Notes: generated from the letters alone by a model not told the origin. A stretch of DNA of 64,000 bases from Pieris napi (GCF_905475465.1 NC_062236.1:10364001-10428000); one strand, 5' to 3'. Positions 37,401 through 44,648 are shown, numbered from the stretch's first letter. A program made the numbers and translations.

Positions 37401-39794
37401 ACGGACTTATCTTAAGACAGGGCTTTATACAATTCTACAATGTATTCCTCACATTCTTCGTCACTCTCACTGTATTTCCCTCAATTCATTCAGGTAATAA
37501 TAATTATAAGCATAACCTTTACAATAAAATTTAAACTTCCGTTTAAGTCAAATTAGTTTAGAAAATTTTCTATCTAATAAGTTACTCAATAAAATCTAGG
37601 CTCGGATAATCCTTAATCGGTGTACCTTAAGTTAATTCCTCTAAAAAAAATAAAAAAAAGGAAGCGAATTGCAGTTTATAAGTACCATACTTTTATTTGT
37701 AGTAAATCAGTTGCAAACAGGCAAAATAATTGTAAAAGCTCTTTATAATTGTTTAAAAGCCAACGGACCCACTTCCAACGCAGTGACATAAACCAAAATG
37801 TTATCGTCACATTTATACAGTGGGTATATCGAAGCTCTACTAAAACACACGCAGGTTTCTTCAATAAACTTGTGTGCACCTAAGTTTAGCTACACTTATT
37901 AATTTAAAAAAAAACATACTCTTCTTCTTCTCATTATCTTTGTTTATTATATGTTCTATGTATTTTTCAGATATCAAACCCATGTCTACGGATTTCTTTG
38001 GAAATCAGTTCACTCGTATCACGTGTTTCTTGACGTTCAACGCTATGGCCATGATTGGGAGTATCACGGCTAGTCTCTGGCAATATGTAAGTTTTATAAC
38101 ACCATATTCTAATCTCATATTTTTAGCCTTTTATGCCTTTCACCCCCAAAGTAATTATTGTTTACATTTATTATTTAAGACCATTGATAGCTATATTATT
38201 TTGACCTTTACTTAAAATTATATAAATTAACAAAAAATCTTAATATGTTTAATTAAAACAAGTAAATAAAAAGGGTGCGTGTACTTATGTACGCGCGTAA
38301 GAAGTTATACTTCTTTGGCTTTCTTAATTTTTTTAAATATTAAATAATTAATAATAATTATTTAACGTTAATAATTTAATAATATTTTGTAAATTATTAA
38401 TTAATTAAACTTCAAAAACACAGAAATGTGTCTTGTATATGACTTTATTTTTGCGTCTTAATATTGACCCACTTTCCAACGCAGTGCATTATACAATAAT
38501 GATAATGACACATTTATACAGTGGGTATATCAAAGCTCTACTAAAACACATGCAGGTTTCTACAATAAACTTGTGTGCACCTAAGTTTAGCAACACTAAA
38601 AACATTAATAAATATGCACGGATGGTTATTATCTATTTGTTTTTACGTCACAAAATTACTTATGTAACAGGCATATTATTATTGTATATCAGATCTCTCC
38701 CCTTATTAATGAACATACTGGAATCCTGTCGGACTTCAATTATATAACAATAATTTATATATCACTTATCTACAATGAATGTTTATATTAATCTTAATAT
38801 TAATTGCAGCCAACTCCTCGATGGCTCTCAGTATTTACAACACTGCGTATCCTATTCATCCCACTGTTCCTACTATGCAACTACCAGCCACTTGGCAAAC
38901 AACGGACGTTACCCGTGTTAATTAACAATGATTGGGTCTACTGGGTTATGGCTATCGTCATGGGATGGAGCTCTGGCCATGGAAGTTCTCTTGGAATGAT
39001 GTATATTGGCGGGTAAGTAATAATTTTTAAATTTGATTCAATATTAGTACTTCATAGTTTGTGTTACAAATTTTACCATAAACAAACCACAAAATATGTG
39101 CTATTTAAACTTTAGGAATTTACTCTGGTAACAATAATAATCCAGTGGCACAACCCTATATGGGAATTGGCCTCAGCTTGTATTATGCCATTAATCATTT
39201 TTTTTCAAAGAAGATGGTCTGGCGTACACATGTCGTAGCTTTTTTGATTTGACATTTCCTCACGATGTTAGCCTTTACCGTACGAGCAATTGTTATATGC
39301 CCACATAGACAGTAAGTGTATAGACCTACGAAACTCAGGAATAAGAGTCGCACCCTGAAGCCATTAGGCCAACACTGCTCTGATTAACTCTAATTGATAC
39401 GTTATGCCTCGAATTCAATTAATACAATCACGTCACTTTCAAAATTTTAATAAATTGTAATGTGAACCATTGTGTGTAATAGGATTAAAGAATAAGAAAT
39501 TTATTTTCTTTGTTGACGTAAAAAAAATTTGCAATACGTGTACTCCGATTTTTTGCTTCGTTCGCGCTACGATGAGTGTCTGCTTGAGAACGTTTACCAG
39601 CTAATGAGCCTTGAGACGGGGTAAATATTTGTGCACTACATTTAAACATTTTCTTCAGGACCGTAGCGCCCGAGCACGCAGCTACCGCGGGCATGTTAGG
39701 TGCCGCAATGCTCGTAACGGGCATCGTCTCTGGAATCACCCTCTCGCGCTTCAGCCCCTCCTTTGTGTCACTGGACGCCTGGTCCAGCATGTAG
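7423..39794 (+). CDS. Equilibrative nucleoside transporter (SLC29/ENT family), nine coding exons
   Basis: Coding exons are 7423-7504, 25769-25879, 28671-28911, 35223-35368, 36063-36295, 37304-37493, 37971-38086, 38810-39012 and 39659-39794. They sum to 1458 nt (485 aa) with consistent phases and GT-AG junctions throughout. The first coding exon probably starts at 7368 after an acceptor. The product should move nucleosides across the plasma membrane. A soluble N-terminus of about 67 residues leads into the first helix (HGLGTLTAWNMFITA, matching the family's LGTLLPWNFF). A large loop follows the sixth helix, then FLTFN and the conserved C-terminal EHAATAGML. The overall pattern recalls insect Ent2 more than Ent1, from memory. 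Introns 1-7 each carry one putative H/ACA snoRNA. An AATAAA lies at 40052. Confidence 0.88.
8570..9144 (+). pseudogene. Harbinger transposase (HARBI1-like) fragment
   Basis: The last 90 or so residues (8866-9144) contain KKVLLQVSRVQAVIVACAVL followed by HNIAI, the conserved C-terminal HARBI1 motif. An upstream piece starting at 8570 resembles the N-terminal region with a basic patch and GLNDAEF. The DDE catalytic core between them is missing, so the copy cannot encode an active nuclease. Confidence 0.65.
9531..9737 (-). CDS. Myb/SANT-like DNA-binding protein fragment of the Harbinger element
   Basis: A 68-residue frame has an N-terminal Myb/SANT-like first helix (FSREEVDLLTSLVADHKNIL) and a Trp spaced as in the family (TWQEKEQCWKTLEALFN). 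PIF/Harbinger elements usually encode such a protein beside the nuclease, here in opposite orientation. The frame ends after about one SANT domain, so it may be truncated. Confidence 0.55.
   Translation of the reverse strand: MSTQKRERSVNFSREEVDLLTSLVADHKNILENKKSDSVTWQEKEQCWKTLEALFNSTSGVNFRSAKA
11090..11265 (-). pseudogene. LINE C-terminal remnant
   Basis: On the minus strand the sequence reads EGKRSRGRSLTRWTDQMKDS, the recurrent C-terminal segment of an insect LINE polyprotein. It is flanked by stops. A related fragment lies at 36462-36660. Confidence 0.6.
12618..14470 (+). repeat. tRNA-derived SINE split by a later transposon insertion
   Basis: The head at 12618-12708 has RNA polymerase III box A (TGGCCTAGTGG) and box B (GGTTCGATCCC). 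The body and tail resume at 14292 with the family's conserved GGTGAAGGAAAACATCGTGA and end near 14470 in GTTGTAGCGCCA plus a T-rich run. The 1583-bp element at 12709-14291 interrupts it and is flanked by CTA on both sides. Confidence 0.75.
12709..14291. mobile_element. Unclassified DNA element with TGGTAGGGGAGCCC ends and repeated CGCGTCAGATT motifs
   Basis: The ends are inverted: TGGTAGGGGAGCCCA at 12709 and its complement at 14291, with more distant pairing of GGATTTACTC. CTA flanks both sides (12706-12708 and 14292-14294), and removing the element restores the SINE consensus, which fixes the boundaries. The motif CGCGTCAGATTA, or its complement, recurs about ten times in both orientations in the subterminal parts. 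A short frame at 13351-13560 is not convincing as a gene. The 3-bp duplication would suit PIF/Harbinger, but no transposase is present. Confidence 0.65.
15907..15946. repeat. Perfect 18-bp palindrome with a 4-base loop
   Basis: Arms 15907-15924 and 15929-15946 are exact reverse complements around CATA. It could form a cruciform or an RNA hairpin. No role is evident. Confidence 0.6.
16103..16478 (+). mobile_element. Non-autonomous Helitron-like fragment
   Basis: The 5' side has a TATATA run and GGCTCAATCACGCCTAAACC, resembling lepidopteran Helitron-derived repeats. The 3' side is GC-rich (GCGGGCGCGAAACGG) and ends in CTAG followed by T, matching the CTRR-T rule. No Rep/helicase is present. 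Confidence 0.5.
19857..20352 (+). repeat. tRNA-derived SINE with target duplication, carrying a nested SINE
   Basis: The head starts with GCAGTGTTGTTCTAGTGG. The tail at 20251-20352 ends AGAAATCTGAGGCCCAGA then TTGTAGCGCCATT. A near-identical 17-18 base sequence, TATACTTTTCTACAGAA, lies on both sides (about 19831-19848 and 20356-20372), a good target-site duplication. The middle is displaced by an opposite-strand SINE. Confidence 0.7.
19965..20243 (-). repeat. Second SINE family, nested, minus strand
   Basis: Read on the minus strand, the head has TGGTATAGTGGTTAG (box A) and GGGTTCGATCCCCGG (box B), as in a tRNA with a GCA anticodon loop. A lepidopteran-type SINE body follows, ending in CTAGGTCAATTGGTGTGAAT and an A-rich tail. 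A functional tRNA is unlikely because the acceptor ends do not pair well and the SINE body is attached. Confidence 0.7.
20885..21030 (+). repeat. LINE-derived fragment
   Basis: The stretch containing CGGGCGGCTTTATCGCTGAC and CTGTTCCAGGCAACCCTAG resembles a common lepidopteran LINE 3' coding region. It is short and decayed. Confidence 0.35.
21709..21842 (+). ncRNA. Putative H/ACA snoRNA, family 2, copy in intron 1
   Basis: It folds by hand into two hairpins. Hairpin 1 has lower stem GCACT/AGTGC and upper stem CCGAATAAT/ATTGTTTGG. The hinge at 21771-21776 is ACATCA, matching box H (ANANNA). Hairpin 2 has lower stem 21778-21786 with 21828-21836 (eight of nine positions paired) and upper stem CGCATT/AGTGCG. 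ACA at 21837-21839 follows the stem directly, three bases before the inferred end. It is on the host's sense strand. H/ACA RNAs guide pseudouridylation with dyskerin; the target is unknown. The paralogue in intron 2 keeps the boxes and pockets while stem pairs change together. Confidence 0.7.
22730..22960 (-). repeat. LINE 3'-end fragment
   Basis: On the minus strand it runs into a sequence of the form CATGAGGTGACCTCTGGCCC followed by GTTTGCCCCC, a very common 3' terminus of lepidopteran LINE copies. The coding part is decayed. Confidence 0.5.
23662..23885 (+). repeat. Headless SINE copy beginning in a perfect 22-bp fold-back
   Basis: 23662-23683 and 23689-23710 are exact reverse complements with a 5-base loop. 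The right arm contains the SINE box B region (CGTAGGTTCGC) and continues into the SINE body with GTGAAGGAAAACATCGTGAG, ending near 23885. The normal tRNA-like head is missing and replaced by the inverted copy. Confidence 0.65.
24307..24570 (+). repeat. Full-length tRNA-derived SINE
   Basis: Head GCAGTGTTGGCCTAGTGG, a degenerate box B (TAGGTTGGATCCCC), the conserved core GGTGAAGGAAAACATCGTGA and the tail GGTTGTAGCGCCATTGG are all present. It is the most complete copy of this family in the window. Confidence 0.75.
26235..26372 (+). ncRNA. Putative H/ACA snoRNA, family 2, copy in intron 2
   Basis: Paralogue of the intron 1 element. Hairpin 1 has lower stem GCACT/AGTGC and upper stem CTAAATA/TATTTGG. 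Box H is ACATAA (26298-26303), a match to ANANNA. Hairpin 2 has a fully paired nine-base lower stem, AGTACCGTC (26305-26313) with GATGGTACT (26358-26366), with ACA directly after it at 26367-26369. The upper stem is AAGGACT/AGTGCTT with one G-G mismatch. Pocket sequences TAGGCGTTCCA and TGGGTGCA are shared with the intron 1 copy, while the stems differ by paired changes. It is on the host's sense strand. The target is unknown. Confidence 0.72.
28946..30574. mobile_element. Tc1-like DNA transposon in transporter intron 3
   Basis: The 1629-bp element is flanked by TA on both sides (28944-28945 and 30575-30576). Its inverted ends begin CAC and share GCGTCAAAAAAATCGCACC, with near-identity for roughly 45 bases. 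It contains a degraded Tc1-type transposase on the minus strand. Confidence 0.85.
29221..30241 (-). pseudogene. Tc1-like transposase, frameshifted
   Basis: The frame opens at an ATG near 30241 and then jumps between frames several times. Recognisable parts are the N-terminal helix-turn-helix (LRQVEVARQLKISRFRVQRV), a GRRR-type linker (HGSGRRRCTT), and the C-terminal DDE block (DWPARSLDLNPIEHLWDELK). The last residues end at a TAG near 29221. At least three frameshifts prevent a functional protein, so any movement would need transposase from elsewhere. Confidence 0.8.
30721..30923. mobile_element. Tc1/mariner-type MITE
   Basis: About 200 bp flanked by TA. The inverted ends start CAGT and share ACGACAT. 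An inverted relative lies at 53131-53309 in the duplicated region. Confidence 0.65.
31016..32152 (-). repeat. Left arm of a 1137-bp inverted repeat
   Basis: Pairs with 33372-34508, with a 1219-bp spacer. It covers the 3' half of the Penelope-like frame and its 3' UTR. Both arms have exactly the same length. Confidence 0.85.
31194..33422 (-). CDS. Penelope-like element polyprotein: reverse transcriptase plus GIY-YIG endonuclease
   Basis: An uninterrupted frame of 742 residues. The reverse transcriptase shows PPKMYGLPKIHKHNNPLRPI, VSFDIESLFTNLPL, VAMGSPVSPIVADIFMED and the catalytic YVDD. The C-terminal domain is a GIY-YIG nuclease (IYKLDCDCGLSYIGQTKRN) with KEHI downstream, as in endonuclease-bearing Penelope elements. 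The first 17 or so codons come from the neighbouring inverted copy, because the element junction lies at 33371/33372, so the natural N-terminus is missing. The intact frame implies a recent insertion. It lies in a host intron in antisense orientation and probably produces no host product. Confidence 0.88.
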   Translation of the reverse strand: MNLNVLEMQIFCHWGVLVQNETEELREILSETDWRQCINILNTRAHNKFNNCKVTQIKKFEKLAQNINRQLSNVATLNDTPDSSQNVTVINLSKQNLDKQTIEVLNKGLNFATAPRKIPHEEIVSYVEECIFKNTIPKDEAETIRQDISCILRASKPPKRNLTFAETKALAELKANEDLVVLRADKGNATVVMDTSEYESKMALLLNDVNTYKKVDKDPTNKVIKQTSSLLTKYSETLSLDVKSLTTACVKPPKMYGLPKIHKHNNPLRPIVSHIDSPTYKLAKHLVSILSPLRGHTSAHVKDSYHFVETLRDLKLLPNETMVSFDIESLFTNLPLNDCLDIIAKRLREQNMSPDYVDIVKHCLTSGYLMWKDEFYVQVDGVAMGSPVSPIVADIFMEDFEERALANTPVKPRLYKRYVDDTFVVLPNDKISAFLAHLNSIHKNIKFTVEQENNNCLPFLDILIIRKADGTLGHTIHRKATHTDRYLNGESHHHPSQLLSVGKCLFQRAQRLCDDAHLEEELQHVKQVLHRNKLRIPRLHHKNKNKTQTVPRQPAYLPYVKGVTDRISRILKRASIHTIFKPHKKIQQFLRPIKSNTPLQDAGIYKLDCDCGLSYIGQTKRNMSSRLKEHIADIRHRRHTKSAVCEHILDRPNHYIRFDQPKILAKEKRFFPRLVREAIEIKKHPNFNREDGLKLSNTWDPIISKLKSQKEKQSAKIEDTVSHFCQNPPSFSRYQLRGNKYR
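33372..34330 (+). pseudogene. 5'-truncated Penelope-like copy, GIY-YIG half only
   Basis: It begins just after the codons for the catalytic YVDD of the full copy and stays open to the same C-terminus. It therefore keeps the reverse transcriptase thumb region and the GIY-YIG nuclease but lacks the polymerase active site. It appears identical, or nearly so, to the matching part of the minus-strand copy. Confidence 0.8.
33372..34508 (+). repeat. Right arm of the 1137-bp inverted repeat
   Basis: Reverse complement of 31016-32152. Its outer end, with a GCACGC/GAAACGTCGG stretch near 34405-34429, resembles the conserved terminal region of Penelope elements. Confidence 0.85.
34579..34705 (+). ncRNA. 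Putative H/ACA snoRNA, family 1, copy in intron 3
   Basis: Hairpin 1 has lower stem TCCACT/AGTGGG, a pocket with conserved left strand TCCAACGCA, and upper stem GTGAG/CTCAC. The hinge at 34636-34641 is ACATCG, one base off box H. Hairpin 2 has an 11-bp upper stem CTTGCAAGTTT/AAACTTGTGAG including two G-U pairs, with pocket strands AAAACA and CACCTA. ACA is at 34700-34702, three bases from the inferred end. The lower stem of hairpin 2 is weak in this copy. It is on the sense strand of the transporter gene. Confidence 0.6.
34775..34823 (+). ncRNA. Partial family 1 snoRNA copy (3' hairpin only)
   Basis: It repeats only the second hairpin and the ACA end (ACA at 34818-34820) of the element 70 bases upstream. 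There is no first hairpin or hinge, so it is probably a non-functional duplicate fragment. Confidence 0.5.
34878..34998. mobile_element. Small MITE-like element
   Basis: The ends share GACGAAACG in inverted orientation, with most of the flanking bases also matching. The centre holds a second palindrome, GTTCGATAG/CTATCGAAC. No coding sequence. Confidence 0.4.
35478..35682 (-). repeat. SINE copy, minus strand, head missing
   Basis: On the minus strand it has the family core GTGAAGGAAAACATCGTGAG, the segment CTTGCGTATTAGATG, and the tail GAAATTTGAGGCCCAGCTCA. The tRNA-like head is absent. Confidence 0.65.
35749..35880 (+). ncRNA. Putative H/ACA snoRNA, family 1, copy in intron 4
   Basis: Hairpin 1 has lower stem CCCACT/AGTGGG and left pocket strand TCCCAACGCA. 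Its upper stem is less clear than in other copies. The hinge ACAGTA matches box H. The upper stem of hairpin 2 is CACGCAAGTTT/AAACTTGTGTG, in which pairs differ from the intron 3 copy by changes on both strands (T-A to A-T, and T-G to C-G). ACA is at 35875-35877, three bases from the end. Sense strand. Confidence 0.6.
36462..36660 (-). pseudogene. LINE C-terminal remnant
   Basis: A minus-strand frame contains RILTFIGHVSRRGDQSIERL and then GTRPRGRSPTRWTDQI, a conserved C-terminal segment of an insect LINE polyprotein. The rest is absent. Confidence 0.65.
36772..36898 (+). ncRNA. Putative H/ACA snoRNA, family 1, copy in intron 5
   Basis: Nearly identical to the intron 3 copy, and the similarity continues about 60 bases downstream (36899-36958 versus 34706-34766), which points to a recent intron-to-intron duplication. 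Lower stem CCCACT/AGTGGG, upper stem GTGAG/CTCAC, hinge ACATTG, hairpin 2 stem CTTGCAAGTTT/AAACTTGTGAG, and ACA at 36893-36895. Confidence 0.6.
37768..37897 (+). ncRNA. Putative H/ACA snoRNA, family 1, copy in intron 6
   Basis: Best-folding family 1 copy. Hairpin 1: CCCACT/AGTGGG, upper stem GTGAC/GTCAC extended by ATAA/TTAT. Hairpin 2: upper stem CACGCAGGTTT/AAACTTGTGTG and lower stem AGCTCTACT/AGTTTAGCT with seven of nine pairs, directly followed by ACA (37892-37894). Pocket strands TCCAACGCA, AAAACA and CACCTA are unchanged from the other copies. The hinge is ATATCG, one base off box H. The acceptor of the next exon is about 75 bases downstream. Confidence 0.65.
38468..38598 (+). ncRNA. 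Putative H/ACA snoRNA, family 1, copy in intron 7
   Basis: Hairpin 1: CCCACT/AGTGGG, upper stem GTG plus CATTAT paired with ATAATG plus CAC, a different stem sequence from other copies with pairing kept. The hinge ATATCA matches box H. Hairpin 2: CATGCAGGTTT/AAACTTGTGTG and a partial lower stem. ACA is at 38593-38595. Sense strand. Confidence 0.62.
39142..39387 (-). repeat. SINE copy in intron 8, minus strand
   Basis: Minus-strand head AGTGTTGGCCTAATGGCTTC, box B region decayed, core GTAAAGGCTAACATCGTGAG and tail GGTTGTGCCACTGGATT. Intron 8 is the only transporter intron in the sequenced region without an obvious family 1 or 2 snoRNA. Confidence 0.65.
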
Positions 39795-42700
39795 CGGCTA
39801 ATTTCGAATCTGGGAACTTTCTGGAACATTATAGTGCTCAAGTGATTTTGAAACCTTTGAGCTGAAATACTAGAACGTGTTCTGAAAATATGACATGACC
39901 TAAAGAACAAGTTTTAGAAAGGGAGTCTAGTGAAGTGTGACGTGAGTAGAAATGGTGGACATTGAAAAATACATTTTAAATTGTTGAGTTAGATATTGTT
40001 GATATTGTATAAGTTATAAATACATAATGGAAAATATGAAACAAAATTCTGAATAAACAGAATTTTTATTAAGAAATTATGACAGCTATACTGAATATAT
40101 TAGATATAAAAGAAACTAAAATCATGTTGAAATTGACTAATACCGTTTCATTGTTAATAAATACGACTGAATGAAGTACTATTAATTCTAACTAGATTCA
40201 TTGAATAAGAGTAAGTAATATGCATTCGGGTGTTCTTCAAAGAAGTCTAAAGCTAGACTAAAATCATTAAAATATATAAGTTATAGATTAAAAATAAAAT
40301 GTTACTATTTATAGAGTATTTAGTAGTTAGTACAGAATGTTCGGAAGACAGATGACATTTTATAATTAGGTATCTTAGGTATCTTTGAATAGCGTATACG
40401 ATTTTACTTATACGTACGTAAGTTCGTTGAACCTATAATAATATTAATTTATTTGAAATAAGTTTTTCAAGTAAACTCTAAGAGATATCTAATTATTAAA
40501 ATGTCTTTACATTAGATTGGAATGTATGATTGTATTATTAAAATTGTTTGATTTCATTTATGTGCTAAGAGAATTTATAGGTAGATTATATTTTGTTTAT
40601 CCTCATAGAATTAAGTTTTTAATCCAAAGCAAAGAACCTATGGACTATTATTTTTGTTAGATTTATTACCAACATTTCAAATTGGTTGCAGTTTTAAAAT
40701 GAAGGTGGTATGTCATAGTTATTATAGTTACGGAGAGTTAAATATCAAGTCATATTTGTACAAATAATACCATTGCTGGTATGATAAAAATACTAATTAA
40801 TAAAAATAGGATTATATTTCTTAGAAATAACACAAACCACATGACATTAATTATCAGACAAATTGTTTTAAAGGGTGCTACAAAGGAATTGCTCTTAAAT
40901 TTTTGACTAAAGCACAAAGTATGTATATGTAATCTCTAGAATTAGTATTTGCGTACTAAAATCATGTTTTGACTGAATTTTAATGGTGTATTCATCGGAT
41001 TGTTTTGAAATCAATTGCAGTTTTAATAAATCCTAACTTCTGTATATTTTCCGACCAGTAAACTGGTCTGTGAGTCATTTGAGATGCATTTATTTTGCCA
41101 AGTACCATATTGACACAAATATACGTATTAAAGAAACAGTTAAATCTTGATACATCAATACAAGTATAAAACTGTGTATATATTTTTATTTTCTTGCATG
41201 TTTAAGTTTTCATCTTATTTTGTGTAATGTGAGTTAGTTTTTTACCATGTGTTTTTTTTTTCAAGAAATATTGTTTCCTTGTAGTTGAAAACTTTATGAA
41301 TGGTATGTTACGAAAACCAAATATTACAAATTAGGAAGTAATTTGTCATCATACGCTAGCCATTGTTAATTTTATTTATTGCCTAGTAAATTTTTTTCTA
41401 TTATTTTTGTCTTTTATTTTTTGTGTGAAATATTTAAAACATTACAAATATCTTCTTGAGAATATTATAATACAAATTTATCGCGACGAGATTAAAATAA
41501 ATGTTTACCTGTTAATGTGTAAATAGTATATAAGGTTATCACAGATTAAAAAACAATATACCTTTGACATAAACGATAGATATAAGTTAACGACAATAGA
41601 CGCGAACAGAACGTTCCATGTAGTGTTAAGAAGCAATAATTTTTATGAAAATACACGAACTGCCACAAGGTATTAAAATAATTGAAATTTAAAATAGTCA
41701 ATAACTTCACCCTCCCACTATAGCTAACTTTGGAGTAAAACGTTAAATTTATCTCTCGTCCAATGACTGTCATGTGGGTTAAGGTATTTTTTTTTAAACA
41801 GTTGAATAATTGTTATACTGTGGAACTTTAACGCGTTTAATCCGGTGATATTATACTGGTCCATTGTTTAATTTATCTACTATTTAAGATTAGGACTTTT
41901 CTATGCGTAATAGCTTACAACTTCTTGGCATAACCTTAACATAAAGAGCTAAAAGATAAACAATAATTTTGACTTGCTATCTTATAAGGACAATTAGTAT
42001 TTCAGAATAATAATTAAATGGTGATGATATTAATTTATCCCTAATAGGAAAGGCAAAGGACTTTAGTCCATACAGCCAGGTCTTGTTCTTAATAATAATT
42101 AAAGTGACATGTGTCAAAATTCTAAATTTGACATATGTTACTCGGATTAATATGCCATTCAATTTGACAGTTAACAATACTGTCATACAAAATAATCCCA
42201 ATAATCTATATTGTTGAAATATGTGCCTGATTAAAAAATACCAATCATAGCTTATCCTGTAAATTATTATAGCTGTTCTTTCCTATTTACATTAGTTAGC
42301 TAAAATGTAACACTTTAATATAATACGCACTCCTTTTAGTGTTTGAGGCTGTGAAATAATAGCTTTAACCTTTCCATTGTAGATATCACTATTCACATTT
42401 TGTTTAAAAGTAGACTTAACTCGAGAGTAAATTATATAGTTATGGCAATAGTGGGTGTATTTTAAGTTTATAATGTTATTATTGACTGAATGTTCGTTAA
42501 CGAGTTATTAATATTGTTAGTTTAAAGACTAGACCTTGGAGTACAAATAATTTCTTAGAAACCTTAGATTTTGTGTAACTTTAATATTTAAAATTTTTAC
42601 ATTTCAATTAAACTTTTATTTATATCTTTAAATAATTAAAAAGAAAAAGAAATCAGTCTTATATAAACTACGGATTTCTCTCTTTACGACAAATCGTGTT

Positions 42701-44648
42701 TATCTGAGAAATGTGAAACAAGATCGAAGTAACCAATGTAATACCGTGACTGAAGCATCAGTGTTTTTGTTAAATTCTTTTATACGATTATTTTTGTCTT
42801 AACAAGGACCATGGTTGTGGTTTTTATATATTGAAATTTACTTTCGGAATTTTATCATTTTGACCATCACGTATTATTTAGTTCGTACCTTTTGCACTAG
42901 TTCGCGTAAAAATAAATATATTTAAAATGTAGAAGTTTTAAACAATGCATTTCTGTGTCTTCTACACATACACAAACAAGATGTATGCAGTATATCCAAA
43001 AGAGACATATTTATCTTGGTAACATATTAATAAATATATTTGCGTGCTTAAAAATCTAGCAACGTGAGTTCATGAGGGCGGTTTCACTTCACATATAAGT
43101 CCTGCCATAGAAGATGTTTATGGAATAAAATACTACATAGAAATGCAATGCCTTAAAAAAACTATCGTTTTAAAATAGTAGAACCTCTTAGAATCCCGGC
43201 ACTGTCTGTCATATGCTTACCTAATCGTAATTATAAAAACAATATAAAATGTTTAAAATTCATAATGTTTCTAGTGATAAGTGATATTATATATATATAA
43301 TAAAGTAAAATTTATATAAAAATACGTATATACAATTTAGGTGCTAGTTATTAGACGATATATTTTAGTCTATAGTGTAATAAAATAAATTCTTACTAAT
43401 CTTTCACAATCAAGTAATTTTCGTAAGTTATTCATTTGATGATAATTTTTTACCAAATTTAGTTCGTGCTATTGTTTATCTGTTAGTATTTTCTTTTATT
43501 ATTCCCTTTACGGCCAGGCTAAAGTCTTTACCGCCTTGTATATGTTTTTCTCTACAAAATTCCAAAACCTGGAATAAAAATATTAAGTCCACCATTTAAA
43601 AAAAAATAAGTTGTAAGACGCCATTGTTAGAAAAGCGCGCGAAAATTTCTTGATAGTGATACCATCTCTATTTTCTCCTTTTTCCTCTTGACCTTCAAAG
43701 TAACATTGTGACAATAATAGCAACCCTCACCTCCAATTGTAACCGTATTTTTCCACTTTTACACATTATTATCAATTATATGACTAATCTTCTGCTTCTG
43801 ATATATAATAAAAATACTTATCCATTTTCAACTGTGTTTTATTCTTTAAATAAGTCAAAATTAAAATAACTATTAACGTTGATAAAATCTATTTTTATTT
43901 TCTATAGCTTTGTTTATGACAGGACAACATTTAACCGCCTTTTATGTTACTGTACCTACGCATGGTTGATGTCCACCAATGTGTGTGATTGCAGGTAAAT
44001 CGGGTAAAAATTTGTAGACTACCAAAATATATTCTAAAAGAAAAATGTTCCCTAATTTTCTCTTCTCTGTAGGCAAGACAACTTTTTCTAAAGGATTTGA
44101 AAATAACCAGTAGCATCTAGAGAAATTATCAAGGACAGGTCAGGTGCTACGACGTTAATATTGATATAAAACAACTGTTAAATTATAGGCACGTATGTAG
44201 GTTACATTCATATTAACTTTCGCATACCTTGTCTGTTATACCTTATATTCAAATCATGATGGCTATAAAATAAAAGAAATCATTGCATTGATATTAGTGC
44301 TATATCAATTAGGCTGGATTTATTTCCAAATTCAAAAGATTTGGTTGGCTGGTTCTCAATTCGTTGAAATCTTTTGCGTTATTATATAAAATCATTTACC
44401 TTACGGGATTTCGATTTTTATTACTTGAACGGTTTGGTTCACAGATCCCACGATTTTGACGTATTTGTCTATAGGATCTCTGAGTAAATATTGAAGTCGG
44501 GTATAGTCATTTTTATACTTCTTAAATAAATAAGCGAGAACAATAGTCCAACAGTCAATTTATTGTGTTTAATAAATAATAATAAATATTTTTAATAAAT
44601 AAACCTAAACTCTATCCGTATCGATTTGTGTTATTTACATGAGGTAGA
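39795..44648. other. Transporter 3' UTR and gene-free AT-rich region
   Basis: The transporter stop is at 39792-39794 and an AATAAA lies at 40052. Beyond this, no frame, RNA gene or classified transposon was recognised up to the Osiris gene. The reading frames present are short and lack family features. Confidence 0.5.

Noticed and set aside
34579..38598. Interpretation of the family 1 repeats as a SINE or MITE
   Set aside because: No pol III boxes, tail, terminal inverted repeats or target duplications; all are sense-strand, one per intron, with covarying stems. The alternative stays open until a genome-wide count is made.
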